Source of the DNA: CAMEON01 sp963643175
GTDB taxonomy: Bacteria > Bacillota > Clostridia > Oscillospirales > CAG-272
DNA: 64,000 nucleotides
Assembly (NCBI GenBank): GCA_963643175.1
Contig: CAVIJF010000004.1
Location: 1-64,000, forward strand
Direction: 5' to 3'
Positions within the stretch are counted from its first letter, which is position 1. Every line of letters starts with the position of its first letter. Below the pieces are notes generated by a model, which saw only the letters and a program-made list of their open reading frames with translations, was not told where the DNA came from and did not search any database. The position numbers and the translations under genes are program-made. Shown one piece after another: positions 25,169 to 33,263 of this stretch.

Positions 25169-25196
25169 AGTATAGCACAAAACAGCGGAATGTCAA
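25169..25196 (-). promoter_or_regulatory. Promoter of the MarR-ABC-ABC operon
   Basis: Minus strand: TTGACA (25191-25196), a 16-base spacer, TATACT (25169-25174). Confidence 0.85.
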
Positions 25197-25239
25197 GGGG
25201 GTGGAGAAAGTTTTTTGGGGGGATGGGGGACAAAAAACT

Positions 25240-25371
25240 ATGCAAACGCAGGACGAACCGGTGACGCCGGGGACAGACCCCAGAAAAGTATCCGGAACAC
25301 AACCCAAAACCGGTTCCGCCGGGGAACAAGCCCTGCCGGGCACCGGCACCCCAAAACCGCCCCGCGGCTTT
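25240..25371 (+). repeat. Degenerate copy of the dispersed repeat tail
   Basis: ACGAACCGGTGACGCCGGGG matches tails that follow hairpin B in other copies (near 3.0, 10.6 and 16.7 kb). The pieces CCGGGGAACAAGCCCTGCC and GGGCACCGGCACCCC are further family fragments. Hairpin B itself is missing. No gene is seen in this 345-base gap. Confidence 0.45.
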
Positions 25372-25385
25372 TTTTCACAAAACCC

Positions 25386-25414
25386 TTGACAAACCCATCC
25401 GAATCGGGTATAAT
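25386..25414 (+). promoter_or_regulatory. Promoter of the DUF177-rpmF pair
   Basis: TTGACA at 25386-25391, a 17-base spacer, TATAAT at 25409-25414. Confidence 0.92.
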
Positions 25415-25461
25415 TATCGTTGCCGCATTTTGTGAACTGTCCGGCGAAAGGAGAGCACGGC

Positions 25462-25995
25462 TTGAATCTGGATCTCAGACCCCTGCTGAGGGGGGAAACA
25501 GCCCGGATGGGCGTGGATGTTTATATCGAGCCGGAGGCTCCGGCAGGCGTCGAACTGACGGATCGCGCCCACCTGACCGGAGAAGTGACCAATCGGGGAG
25601 GCTATATGCGGCTGGCGGCAACGGCAACCGTGCCCTATTGCGGTTCCTGTGCCCGGTGCCTTGACCCTGTGAGCGGCGTGTTCTCCATTCCCTTTGAGCG
25701 TACCATCGTCACCGAGGGAACGCTTACCGAGGAACAGCTGGAGGAGGACGTGGACGAGTATCTCGTGCTGAACGACGGGATGCTGGACGCCGACGATGCC
25801 GTGCGCGAGGCGCTGATTCTCTCCTTCCCGATGCGCCTGCTGTGCAGGGAGGACTGCCCCGGGCTCTGCCCGGTGTGCGGGAAGCCGCTGCGTGAGGGCG
25901 CCTGCGGCTGCGTGACGCGCGAGATCGACCCGCGCTGGGCGCCGCTTGCCTCGCTCCGCTTTGACGGGGACGGGGAGGAAGGCTCAAAGTCCTGA
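25462..25995 (+). CDS. DUF177 (YceD) family protein, TTG start
   Basis: A 177-residue DUF177 protein, the conserved partner of ribosomal protein L32; in Escherichia coli and plants the family is linked to 23S rRNA accumulation. Two cysteine pairs stand out: YCGSCARCLDP in the middle and LCREDCPGLCPVCGK near the end, likely a zinc site. An acidic stretch (TEEQLEEDVDEY) matches the family. I take TTG 25462 as the start because AAAGGAGA lies 7 bases before it, while the ATG at 25420 lies only six bases past the -10 box, at about the transcription start. rpmF follows 107 bases downstream, the classic arrangement. Confidence 0.88.
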   Translation: MNLDLRPLLRGETARMGVDVYIEPEAPAGVELTDRAHLTGEVTNRGGYMRLAATATVPYCGSCARCLDPVSGVFSIPFERTIVTEGTLTEEQLEEDVDEYLVLNDGMLDADDAVREALILSFPMRLLCREDCPGLCPVCGKPLREGACGCVTREIDPRWAPLASLRFDGDGEEGSKS

Positions 25996-26102
25996 TTCTA
26001 CTTTATTTTTGAATGATACCCGCAAGGGGACTCAGATAGACATAGGGGCATGGCGGGAGCACCCGCGCGTGTACCCGTATTGCCCAAAGAGGAGGTGTCA
26101 AA

Positions 26103-26297
26103 ATGGCAGTACCAAAGCGTAAAGTTTCCAAGGCTCGCAGAGATTCGAGACGTTCCAACAATACTAAGCTGACGGCAGTCGGTCTGGTAAAGTGCTCCAA
26201 CCCGGAGTGCAACGAGATGGTCAAGCCCCATCACGTCTGCAAGAAGTGCGGTTTCTACGACGGCAAGCAGGTCCTGAATGTCAAGAAAGACGCCTGA
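26103..26297 (+). CDS. rpmF: 50S ribosomal protein L32
   Basis: A 64-residue protein of the large ribosomal subunit. It begins MAVPKRKVSKARRDSRRSN, the universal L32 N-terminus. The zinc-ribbon form is present, with Cys pairs in CSNPEC and CKKC. A GAGGAGGTGTC site precedes the ATG. It belongs with the upstream DUF177 gene and ends at a strong terminator. Zinc-type L32 usually means growth with adequate zinc; no zinc-free paralog is seen here. Confidence 0.97.
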   Translation: MAVPKRKVSKARRDSRRSNNTKLTAVGLVKCSNPECNEMVKPHHVCKKCGFYDGKQVLNVKKDA

Positions 26298-26338
26298 CGG
26301 TCGGCGCTGTGGCGCCCCGGAGACTCTGAAACAAAAGA

Positions 26339-26374
26339 GACACCCTCTGTCCTGAACGGGAGAGGGTGTCTTTT
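26339..26374 (+). terminator. Terminator after rpmF
   Basis: AGACACCCTCT and AGAGGGTGTCT pair around a 12-base loop, followed by TTT. Confidence 0.88.
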
Positions 26375-26448
26375 CATTTCAGGCTTCACCGCGCAATTCC
26401 GATGGTGCAATTTCGCGGTGAAGCCTTTACTTTTCTCCGTCACGACCG

Positions 26449-27246
26449 TCACGGCGTCCGGTCGCGCCGGCACCGGAAGCGGCGGTCGCGGAGGCGCAAG
26501 CGCCGGAATCGGCGCCGCAGTTGAGGCTGTCCGGCGGCACCGGCACCTTCCGCCACACGGCGCTTGCTGATGCGGTTGTATACGCACAGCCCCGCCAGAC
26601 TGATGGCGGCTGTCACGGCAAACACAGCCACCGCCCAGAGGTATCTCTTTTCTCCGACGGCGTTCCCGCCGACCGCGGATGTGATGACGGACGGGAACCG
26701 CGCCGCCGTGGTCAGGGCAAGGTAGGAGGGAATGCTCATGTCCGTCAGCCCGATGCCGTAGGTCAGCAGATCCTTGGGCGTACCGGGAATCAGGAACAGC
26801 ACCAACGTCAGGAAATTCCGCTTTTTCGGGTCGCGCAGAACCGGCAGGGCATCGATTTTTTCCTTCGGGTAAAAGGTGTACACGAACCGCCCGCCGAACC
26901 GCCGCACAAGCAGCAGAACCAGCACACTGCCCAGCGTGGTTCCGAGCAGGCAGAGCAACGCTCCGCCCCACGCGCCGAACACGTAGCCGGCGGATATTTC
27001 CACCAGCTCACCGGGAATCAGCGCCACCACGACCTGAATCAGGGAAATCAGAATCATGCACAGTGCACCCAGCACATAGTGGTCGCCGATGATGTCCCGC
27101 ACCTTGGCGGGGTCGTCCATGTAGTGCCACATCAGCCATATGCCCAGCACCGTCAGTCCGGTGAACACCGCCGACGCAACCGACAGAACCACGGATGCCC
27201 GGACACGGCTCATCGGTTTCTGCCTGTCTGCCCGCTTCTGTTTCAC
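26449..27246 (-). CDS. TVP38/TMEM64 (VTT domain) membrane protein
   Basis: A 265-residue integral membrane protein with about five hydrophobic segments. The VTT/DedA-like core is recognisable: LIQVVVALIPGELVEISAGYVFGAWGGALLCLLGTTLGSVLVLLLVRRFG carries the re-entrant G-rich loop and conserved Glu, and FLIPGTPKDLLTYGIGLTDM is the second signature. Relatives act as lipid scramblases or ion-coupled transporters. The last 30 residues are almost all Arg, Leu and Phe, an unusual cytosolic tail. It follows the kinase gene by 39 bases, so it is probably the third gene of a two-component operon that might monitor envelope state. Confidence 0.86.
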   Translation of the reverse strand: MKQKRADRQKPMSRVRASVVLSVASAVFTGLTVLGIWLMWHYMDDPAKVRDIIGDHYVLGALCMILISLIQVVVALIPGELVEISAGYVFGAWGGALLCLLGTTLGSVLVLLLVRRFGGRFVYTFYPKEKIDALPVLRDPKKRNFLTLVLFLIPGTPKDLLTYGIGLTDMSIPSYLALTTAARFPSVITSAVGGNAVGEKRYLWAVAVFAVTAAISLAGLCVYNRISKRRVAEGAGAAGQPQLRRRFRRLRLRDRRFRCRRDRTP

Positions 27247-27285
27247 GGAAGCTACTCCTTTCCTCCGCCTCTGCGGAAAAAACGC

Positions 27286-28371
27286 TTACGCAGTCAGGGG
27301 CAGGTGCACCGTGAAGGTACTGCCGCCGCCGGGACTGCTTTCCACTTCTATACTGCCGCCGCAGAGAACCAGAATCCGGCTGACAATCGTCAGTCCGATG
27401 CCGTTCCCGGCGGCACTGTGGGAGGTATCCCCCTGATAGAACTTCTCGAAAATGCGCTGTCTTACCTCGTCGCTCATGCCGCAGCCCGTATCCCGGATGC
27501 GGACGACCGCCTCGTTGTTCTCCTGCCGCAGTGTGCAGGAAACCGTGCCGCCGTCCGGCGTGAACTTGAAGGCATTGCCGAACAGGTTGAGCCACACCTG
27601 CAGGAGCATATCCTCGTTGAACTCGTACATAATCTCGTCCAGATCGATTTCCAGCTCAATGTTCCGGGACGACCACTGCTTTTCCAGCGTCAGGACGGCG
27701 TGGCGCAGCTGTTCGTCCAGGCAGAAGCACGTGCGGTCGGTCACAATCTGCCGGTTCTCCAACTTGGAGAGCAGCAGAATGTTGGTCGCCATATTGGCAA
27801 GGCGGTCGGATTCGGCGGCGATGATGTCCACGTACTTCCGCCGCTGTTCCGCCGTCAGATTCTCGTCCTGCAGCAGCCGCGCGAAGCCGCGCACGGACAC
27901 AATGGGCGTCTTGAACTCGTGGGAAAAGTTGCTGATGAAGTCGTTCCGGAAAATCTCGGTGCTGTTCAGCTCGCTTGCCATATGGTTGAAGCTGCGCTGG
28001 AGAGCACCCAGATCCGAATCCGGATCCGCCGTTTCGTCCAGCCGGACGCTGAAATCGCCCTGCGCAATCTTCTCTGTTGCGCGGATAAGCTGCTCAAAGG
28101 GGCGGGATATTCGCTTGGAAATGGCAACGGACAGAAGGAAGCCGGCAATCAGGCAGACCGCAAGGCTCAGCACGATGGCAAGAATCGGCGCGTACACCTC
28201 CCCCGGCAGTACCGGGTACAGCAGGCAGTACAGCAGAACCGTGAACAGCGATGCCGAAACCATGATGACCGCGATAAGCAGAATCATCCGGTTGCTGAAG
28301 GAGCGGACGAATCGGCAGCGCCCCGACAGCACCGGTGCCCCGGCAGAACGCCGGGGCACCCGGCGTTTCAT
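27286..28371 (-). CDS. Sensor histidine kinase
   Basis: A 361-residue membrane kinase. Two transmembrane helices near the N-terminus (about 25-45 and 55-75) are separated by only a few residues, so there is almost no external sensing domain. HAMP follows (SKRISRPFEQLIRATEKIAQGDFSVRL). The phosphoacceptor is His151 in NFSHEFKTP. The ATPase domain shows NLFGNAFKFTPDGG (N box), RDTGCGM (G1), and NGIGLTIVSRIL (G2). Its stop overlaps nothing upstream; its start overlaps the response regulator gene by 4 bases. Intramembrane-sensing kinases of this shape often respond to cell-wall or lipid stress. Confidence 0.93.
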   Translation of the reverse strand: MKRRVPRRSAGAPVLSGRCRFVRSFSNRMILLIAVIMVSASLFTVLLYCLLYPVLPGEVYAPILAIVLSLAVCLIAGFLLSVAISKRISRPFEQLIRATEKIAQGDFSVRLDETADPDSDLGALQRSFNHMASELNSTEIFRNDFISNFSHEFKTPIVSVRGFARLLQDENLTAEQRRKYVDIIAAESDRLANMATNILLLSKLENRQIVTDRTCFCLDEQLRHAVLTLEKQWSSRNIELEIDLDEIMYEFNEDMLLQVWLNLFGNAFKFTPDGGTVSCTLRQENNEAVVRIRDTGCGMSDEVRQRIFEKFYQGDTSHSAAGNGIGLTIVSRILVLCGGSIEVESSPGGGSTFTVHLPLTA

Positions 28372-29060
28372 TTCAGGTACACTCCCTTATAGCCCAGCCC
28401 GCGCACTGTCACGATTGCGAAGTCGCGGTTGTCACGGAAACGGTCGCGCACGCGGCTGATATGTACATCAATGGTGCGCTCGTCAGATTCGTTGTTGCCG
28501 TCCCAGATTTCCTCCTTCAGCTGCCGGCGCGTAAATATCTGGTTCGGATAGGACAGCAGCTTGAACAGGAGCAGGAACTCCTTCTGCGGCAGCTCGATGC
28601 CGCCCGCCGGGGACGACGAGTCCCCGTCCGTGCGGACGGAAAGGGCGTCGAAGAACAGAATCGTATTGCCTACGATCAGCTTGCGCTCGCTGACGATGCG
28701 GGAGCGGCGCAGCAGGGCGGCGATACGCAGGACCATTTCCTCCTCGTCCACCGGCTTGGTCATATAGTCATCGGTGCCGAGCATGAAGCCGCGGTGCTTG
28801 TCGGCGGGCGTCTGCTTTGCTGTCACCATCAGAATCGGAATCATATTGCTCTGCGCACGCAGGGTCTGCGTCAGCTCATACCCGTCCATGTTGGGCATCA
28901 TGATGTCCAGCAGAATCAGGTCAATGTGTGTGTTGGAAAGCTGTCTCAATGCGTCCATCCCGTCATTTGCCGGAACCGACACATAGCCGTTCCGCTCCAG
29001 TACGGTGCACATCAGTTTTCTGGTGTTGTAGTCGTCCTCTACAACCATGATATTGTACAT
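28368..29060 (-). CDS. OmpR-family response regulator
   Basis: A 230-residue regulator paired with the kinase next to it. The receiver has the acidic pocket VVEDD, phospho-acceptor Asp52 in LILLDIMMPNMDGYEL, the switch Thr in MVTAK and Lys in DDYMTKPV. The winged helix has LPQKEFLLLFKLL and RTIDVHISRVRDRF, ending VRGLGYKGVYLK. The start at 29060 follows GGAGG; the longer frame upstream is not supported. Genes run regulator, kinase, VTT protein. An A/T-rich stretch at 29100-29210 precedes it but no clear -35/-10 pair is seen. Confidence 0.94.
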   Translation of the reverse strand: MYNIMVVEDDYNTRKLMCTVLERNGYVSVPANDGMDALRQLSNTHIDLILLDIMMPNMDGYELTQTLRAQSNMIPILMVTAKQTPADKHRGFMLGTDDYMTKPVDEEEMVLRIAALLRRSRIVSERKLIVGNTILFFDALSVRTDGDSSSPAGGIELPQKEFLLLFKLLSYPNQIFTRRQLKEEIWDGNNESDERTIDVHISRVRDRFRDNRDFAIVTVRGLGYKGVYLK

Positions 29061-29168
29061 GGTAAAGCCTCCGTAAGTGTAATGCAACAGCGGGTGAACC
29101 GCCGCCGTCCACATTGTATTCCACATTTATGAATTACATATAAACAATTATAAAACTTTGTATAATAA

Positions 29169-29191
29169 CGGATTATTTGAAAAATAATCCG
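29169..29191 (-). terminator. Terminator-like hairpin after bioY
   Basis: CGGATTATTT and AAATAATCCG pair around a 3-base loop, 20 bases past the bioY stop. The surrounding sequence is markedly A/T-rich. Confidence 0.55.
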
Positions 29192-29210
29192 CGCACGGCA
29201 GGCGGTTGTT

Positions 29211-29807
29211 TCAGTTCCGCACCCACCGGCGCCCCCGCAGAACCAGCGGAACCGCCATTGCCAGCTTCAGCGCGTCGGGCAGCAGGTAGGGCAGGACGCA
29301 CCAGCCAAGCACGGTGGACAGCGCCACCGGACCCGTCGTGCGGGCATAGACCACCATGAACCACGCCGTGCCGAAGGCATAGCACAGCACCAGTCCCGCG
29401 ACCATGCCGGCAATCAGCAGCGGCAGTTTCCCCCTGCCCAGCCGGAACAGGAAGCCCTCCATCGGCGCCCAGAGCAGGAAGCCCCACAGATAGCCGCCGG
29501 TCGAGCCGAGCATATAGGCAATGCCGCCGTTGAACCCGGCAAACACCGGTACGCCCAGCGCCCCCAGCGCCAGCCACACCGCCACGGCGGCGGTGCCCCG
29601 GCGGACGCCGAGCAGTCCGGAAATCAGCGCTACGGCGAAGGTCTGCATGGTGAAGGACACCAGCGGCTTGGGCAGTGGCACCGCTATCCACGAGCAGACC
29701 GCCAGCACGGCGGCAGCCATGCCGATGTAGGCGACATCCAATGCCCGCGCGCGGGCGGTACGGACGGCGCCCGCCGTCCCGTTGTGCGTTGTCTGTTTGT
29801 GCTCCAT
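29211..29807 (-). CDS. bioY: Biotin transporter BioY (ECF S-component)
   Basis: A 198-residue integral membrane protein with about six helices that binds biotin for ECF-type import. The family signature is clear: SFTMQTFAVALISGLLGVRRGTAAVAVWLALGALGVPVFAGFNGG, followed by GSTGGYLWGFLLWAP. No EcfA or EcfT gene adjoins it, so it probably shares a general ECF module encoded elsewhere. No BirA site is recognised upstream. An organism importing biotin in this way is often a biotin auxotroph. It is on the minus strand between a GNAT gene and the two-component operon. Confidence 0.93.
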   Translation of the reverse strand: MEHKQTTHNGTAGAVRTARARALDVAYIGMAAAVLAVCSWIAVPLPKPLVSFTMQTFAVALISGLLGVRRGTAAVAVWLALGALGVPVFAGFNGGIAYMLGSTGGYLWGFLLWAPMEGFLFRLGRGKLPLLIAGMVAGLVLCYAFGTAWFMVVYARTTGPVALSTVLGWCVLPYLLPDALKLAMAVPLVLRGRRWVRN

Positions 29808-29900
29808 TTTTCTGTATCTCCCTGTTTTTCCGCTTTGCGATGTCCGGAAAGCGCGGATTCATGCGGCGCTTCCTTTGCTGTGACAGCCGGACAGCCGGCA

Positions 29901-29930
29901 AAAATCCCCGAACCGCCCGGATCCGGGGAG
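29901..29930 (-). terminator. Terminator after the DUF1836-GNAT pair
   Basis: On the minus strand CCCCGGATCCGG and TCGGGG arms precede ATTTTTG, 13 bases past the GNAT stop. Confidence 0.6.
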
Positions 29931-29942
29931 AAGGTATTGCCT

Positions 29943-30497
29943 TTATGCTTCCTGTATATAGGCGACCGACCCATACCCGAGCGCCGCTGTCACGGCGTCC
30001 CAGCGCGCGCGCATGTCGCTGTCGGGGTCGTAGCAGAGCACGGGACGGAACCCGGCGTCCAGATAGGTCTTGATGGCGGCAAGGCGGTGGTCATCGGTGG
30101 TCAGCGTGACCGCCGGACAGCCGCGTGCCTGCAGAGCTTCCAGCGCGTGCGCCAGCATGGCGTGCCCGATGCCCCTGCTGCGGCAGGCGGGGAGCGACCC
30201 CACCATGTGGATGTAGCCCATGTCGTCCGCGTGCCGCACGGCGGCGGAGGTGGCGATGCGCACGCCCTCCGCGTCCGTGACAAAGAAGAGGTCGCGGGCG
30301 GGGTCGAGGTCGGGGTAGTTGCGGATGGAGTCCTCAAACCAGTGCGGGTCGGTGTCGGGCAGAAGTCCGGCGGCACAGATGGTCAGCCAGTCGTCGATTT
30401 CCGCCTGCGTCCCGCCGAACGGCACGAACGCATACCCCGCCGGCAGGGGACGGGGCGTGACCGGTGCGGCGGGTCGTAGCATCAGCAGCTGTTTCAT
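29943..30497 (-). CDS. GNAT-family N-acetyltransferase
   Basis: A 184-residue acetyltransferase. The acetyl-CoA loop is CRSRGIGHAMLAHALEALQ (Arg-x-x-Gly-x-Gly type), preceded by the beta-4 strand MGYIHMVGSLPA and followed by AVTLTTDDHRLAAIKTYLDAGF. The substrate is unknown. The start at 30497 overlaps the DUF1836 stop by 4 bases (ATGA), so translation is coupled. The very long frame that continues upstream to 31121 is antisense-type padding over the neighbour and is rejected. Confidence 0.85.
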   Translation of the reverse strand: MKQLLMLRPAAPVTPRPLPAGYAFVPFGGTQAEIDDWLTICAAGLLPDTDPHWFEDSIRNYPDLDPARDLFFVTDAEGVRIATSAAVRHADDMGYIHMVGSLPACRSRGIGHAMLAHALEALQARGCPAVTLTTDDHRLAAIKTYLDAGFRPVLCYDPDSDMRARWDAVTAALGYGSVAYIQEA

Positions 30498-31198
30498 GCC
30501 TTCTGCCCTCCGGCTTCCGGCACCGTCGGGTCCGCCGGCACTTCGCCTGCGACCTCGGCGGGCGCATCGGACTCCGGCAGAGCCGGTGCCTCCGGTGCGG
30601 ACTGCGCGGTGGGCGTTTCCTCCGCCGTGTTCTGTCCCTCCAGCAGAAGCAGCTTCTCCGCCAGCAGGCGGGTCAGTCCGCCCACCATGGCAGAGGCGAT
30701 GATGAGGTCGCTGGCGTTCTCCACGGCGGTCCGGCTGGGCTGGTCGTGGTCGAGGATGGCACCTGCCGCCGCACGCACCTGCTGTACGAAGTATTCCGAC
30801 ACGACGCGGTGCCGTGCGGCGTACATCCGGTAGAATGCCTCCATCTCCTCCTCCGGCTGATCCAGCGGCAGAAGGTCGCGTATCATGGTGATGCTCAGAC
30901 TCTGCTTGAGCGTCAGAATGACGATGAGGTACGCCAGATGGATGCGGTAGTAGCGCTTCCGGCGCGGTTCCGGCATAATCTTCATGCGCACGTAGTTGTT
31001 GATGGTGGAAGCCGTGATGAACTGCTCCTCCTTCAGTTCCGGCGGGAGATAGTCCAGATACTGCTTCATCAGCACCGTGACCTGCTCCATGTACAGCCCC
31101 AGATCGGGAAGGTTCTCCCATTCCGGCAGCCTGTACTCCCGCAGGTATTTTTCCCAGCGGCGCAGTTTGGCGGCAACCAATTCCTTATCAAAAGCCAT
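30494..31198 (-). CDS. DUF1836 domain protein
   Basis: A 234-residue protein. Residues 1-150 match DUF1836, a Firmicutes family with a MerR-like helix-turn-helix look: LPEWENLPDLGLYMEQV, ITASTINNYVRMKIM, and RKRYYRIHLAYLIVILTLK. The last 50 residues are acidic and Pro/Ala/Glu-rich, a disordered tail longer than usual. Function is unknown; by context it is a putative regulator. GGGAGGAG precedes the ATG and a good promoter is present. It is translationally coupled to the downstream GNAT gene. Confidence 0.88.
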   Translation of the reverse strand: MAFDKELVAAKLRRWEKYLREYRLPEWENLPDLGLYMEQVTVLMKQYLDYLPPELKEEQFITASTINNYVRMKIMPEPRRKRYYRIHLAYLIVILTLKQSLSITMIRDLLPLDQPEEEMEAFYRMYAARHRVVSEYFVQQVRAAAGAILDHDQPSRTAVENASDLIIASAMVGGLTRLLAEKLLLLEGQNTAEETPTAQSAPEAPALPESDAPAEVAGEVPADPTVPEAGGQKA

Positions 31199-31230
31199 AT
31201 GCCCGTCTCCTCCCCTGTATAATTGCGTCC

Positions 31231-31259
31231 ATTATAGCACATCCTGTGTCTGATTGCAA
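31231..31259 (-). promoter_or_regulatory. Promoter of the DUF1836-GNAT pair
   Basis: Minus strand: TTGCAA (31254-31259), a 17-base spacer, TATAAT (31231-31236). Confidence 0.85.
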
Positions 31260-31303
31260 GAGTTCGCGGTATAAAAAATCAGAAAATAAATTTGCTTTTT
31301 CTA

Positions 31304-31332
31304 TTGACATTGTGCCCGATGTGTGGTAATAT
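31304..31332 (+). promoter_or_regulatory. Promoter of the DegV gene
   Basis: TTGACA at 31304-31309, a 17-base spacer, TAATAT at 31327-31332. A perfect TATAAT 3 bases further on has a 20-base spacer. Confidence 0.75.
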
Positions 31333-31365
31333 AATATGCGATATTAGATGTCAGGAGAACCGGAC

Positions 31366-32259
31366 ATGGATTATGTAATTTTTACCGATACGTCAGCCAA
31401 TCTGCCGGACAAGATTGTCCGCGAATACGATCTGAAACGCATCCCCTTCTTTTACTGTCCGCCGGAGCACCCCGAGGGCATCCCCTGCCCCGGCTCGGAG
31501 GCGTTTGACGGGAGCGCCTTCTACAATGCCATCCGGAACGGGAAGGTCGTGACGACCTCCCAGATAAATGTACATCAGTACATCAGCGCCATGGATCCGG
31601 TGCTGGAAGCGGGGCACGACATTCTGCTCGTGGGGATGTCCTCCGGCATCAGCGGCGCCTACCACAGCGCCACGCAGGCGGCGCACATCCTGTCCGAGCA
31701 GTATCCTGCACGCAGGATACGTACGGTGGATACGCTGTCGGCGTCGCTCGGCGAGGGACTGCTGGTGCTGGAGGCGGCAAAACTGCGCGACGCGGGCGTC
31801 GGGCTGGACGAGGTCGCCGACCGTCTGAACAGTCTCCGGCTGCGGATGAGCCAGATTTTCACGGTGGACGACCTGTTCTGCCTCAAGCGCGGCGGCCGCC
31901 TGTCGGGGGCGGCGGCACTGCTGGGTACGGCGCTGGGCATCAAGCCGGTGCTGTGCTCCAACGAGCAGGGGCAGATACTCTCCTGCGCCAAGGTGCGCGG
32001 GCGCCGGGCGTCCATTCAGGCACTGGCTGACCGGTATGACGCATTGGTAGAGAATCCGGAGCAGCAGTGCATCGGCATCGCGCACTGCGACTGCTACCCG
32101 GATGTGCAGACGCTGATTGCCCTGCTCAACCGCAACCGCCCGCCGCACGAAATTATGACCGTCATGTACGAGCCTGTGACCGGCGCGCACGTGGGACCCG
32201 GCGCACTGGCGCTGTTCTTCCTCGGCGATCCGTCCTGCCGCAGGCTGGCAAAAGCGTAA
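31366..32259 (+). CDS. DegV-family fatty-acid-binding protein
   Basis: A 297-residue DegV/FakB-type protein that binds a fatty acid and presents it to the kinase FakA. The N-terminal FTDTSANLP, TSQINVHQY, and GMSSGISGAYHSAT motifs line the acyl-binding pocket, and FTVDDLFCLKRGGRLSGAAALLGTALGIKPVL is the family hallmark. Most Firmicutes have several paralogs. I chose ATG 31366 because TCAGGAGAA precedes it; the ATG at 31348 lies upstream of that site. Hemolysin III follows 60 bases downstream. No fakA gene is in the window. Confidence 0.92.
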   Translation: MDYVIFTDTSANLPDKIVREYDLKRIPFFYCPPEHPEGIPCPGSEAFDGSAFYNAIRNGKVVTTSQINVHQYISAMDPVLEAGHDILLVGMSSGISGAYHSATQAAHILSEQYPARRIRTVDTLSASLGEGLLVLEAAKLRDAGVGLDEVADRLNSLRLRMSQIFTVDDLFCLKRGGRLSGAAALLGTALGIKPVLCSNEQGQILSCAKVRGRRASIQALADRYDALVENPEQQCIGIAHCDCYPDVQTLIALLNRNRPPHEIMTVMYEPVTGAHVGPGALALFFLGDPSCRRLAKA

Positions 32260-32319
32260 CCGTAACGCATATACCGCATATTTTTCAGGGGGTTCCCCTG
32301 AGCAAGGAGGCATGAATCC

Positions 32320-33006
32320 GTGACACGTACCAAACTGTGTGACCGCATTCTCCCGGACTACACCCGCGGGGAGGAAATATTCAATATGGTGTCCCACATT
32401 GTGGGCGCCGCCTTCGGCATTGTGGCGCTGACGCTCTGCGTGGTATTCTCTGCGCTGAAGGGCGACGCATGGGCTGTCGTCAGCAGTGCCGTGTACGGTG
32501 CATCGCTGATACTGCTGTATACCATGTCCAGCGTGTATCACGGACTGCCGCTCTCGTCACCGACTGCCAAAAAAGTCATGCAGATTATGGATCACTGTAC
32601 CATCTACGCCCTGATCTGCGGCAGTTACACGCCCATTCTGCTCTGCTCCATCCGCCGGGTATCGCCGGGCTGGAGCTGGGGGCTGTTCGGTGTGGTGTTC
32701 GGGCTGTGCACGCTCTGCACCGTGCTGACCGCCATCGACCTGAAAAAGTATGCCGCACTTTCCATGTTCTGCTATGTCGGCGTCGGCTGGTCCGTCGTGT
32801 TCGCCATCCGCCCCGTGCTGGAATCCGTCCCCCTGCCGGGCATTCTGTGGCTGGTCGGCGGCGGCATCGCCTACACGCTGGGCGCCGTGCTGTATGTCCG
32901 CGCCGGCAGACGCGGCAGTGCGCCCTATATGCACTCTGTCTTTCACCTGTTCGTCCTGCTCGGCAGTCTGTTTCAGTTCTTCTGCATCTTCTTCTATGTA
33001 ATCTGA
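32320..33006 (+). CDS. Hemolysin III family (PAQR-like) membrane protein
   Basis: A 228-residue protein with seven predicted membrane helices. Family motifs are present: EEIFNMVSHIVGAAFGIVAL, SSVYHGLP (conserved Ser and His), MDHCTIYALICGSYTPILL, and a late HSVFHLFVLLGSLFQFF. The conserved His residues make up the presumed metal site of the PAQR fold. Its true activity in bacteria is unsettled despite the name. GTG 32320 is used as the start because AAGGAGG lies 9 bases upstream. It probably shares the DegV transcript, and a hairpin terminator follows. Confidence 0.9.
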   Translation: MTRTKLCDRILPDYTRGEEIFNMVSHIVGAAFGIVALTLCVVFSALKGDAWAVVSSAVYGASLILLYTMSSVYHGLPLSSPTAKKVMQIMDHCTIYALICGSYTPILLCSIRRVSPGWSWGLFGVVFGLCTLCTVLTAIDLKKYAALSMFCYVGVGWSVVFAIRPVLESVPLPGILWLVGGGIAYTLGAVLYVRAGRRGSAPYMHSVFHLFVLLGSLFQFFCIFFYVI

Positions 33007-33093
33007 GGTGCTGGAGGGATGCCGGGGGCTTCCCGGAAGAAGTTCCCGGGAACTTTTCCGGATTGTCCTCCGGTTGGGAAAACGGAACGATGG

Positions 33094-33122
33094 GAACCGG
33101 CGCTGTGCCGGTTCTTTTTTTC
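33094..33122 (+). terminator. Terminator after the hemolysin III gene
   Basis: GAACCGGC and GCCGGTTC pair around GCTGT and are followed by a long T run. Confidence 0.9.
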
Positions 33123-33188
33123 TGCAGGGCGGCAAGCCCGGAATTTACAAATTGTCCGGTTTTTTTTCATGCCACTGTGACATGTCCG

Positions 33189-33197
33189 TGATATAAT
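33189..33197 (+). promoter_or_regulatory. Extended -10 promoter of the FAD dehydrogenase gene
   Basis: TGATATAAT. No convincing -35 box lies 17 bases upstream. Confidence 0.55.
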
Positions 33198-33263
33198 TTA
33201 ATGGATTGTGCCGCGGCGCACGTCATGAACAGAACCGGATAGAATCCAGAAAGGCATCCCACC

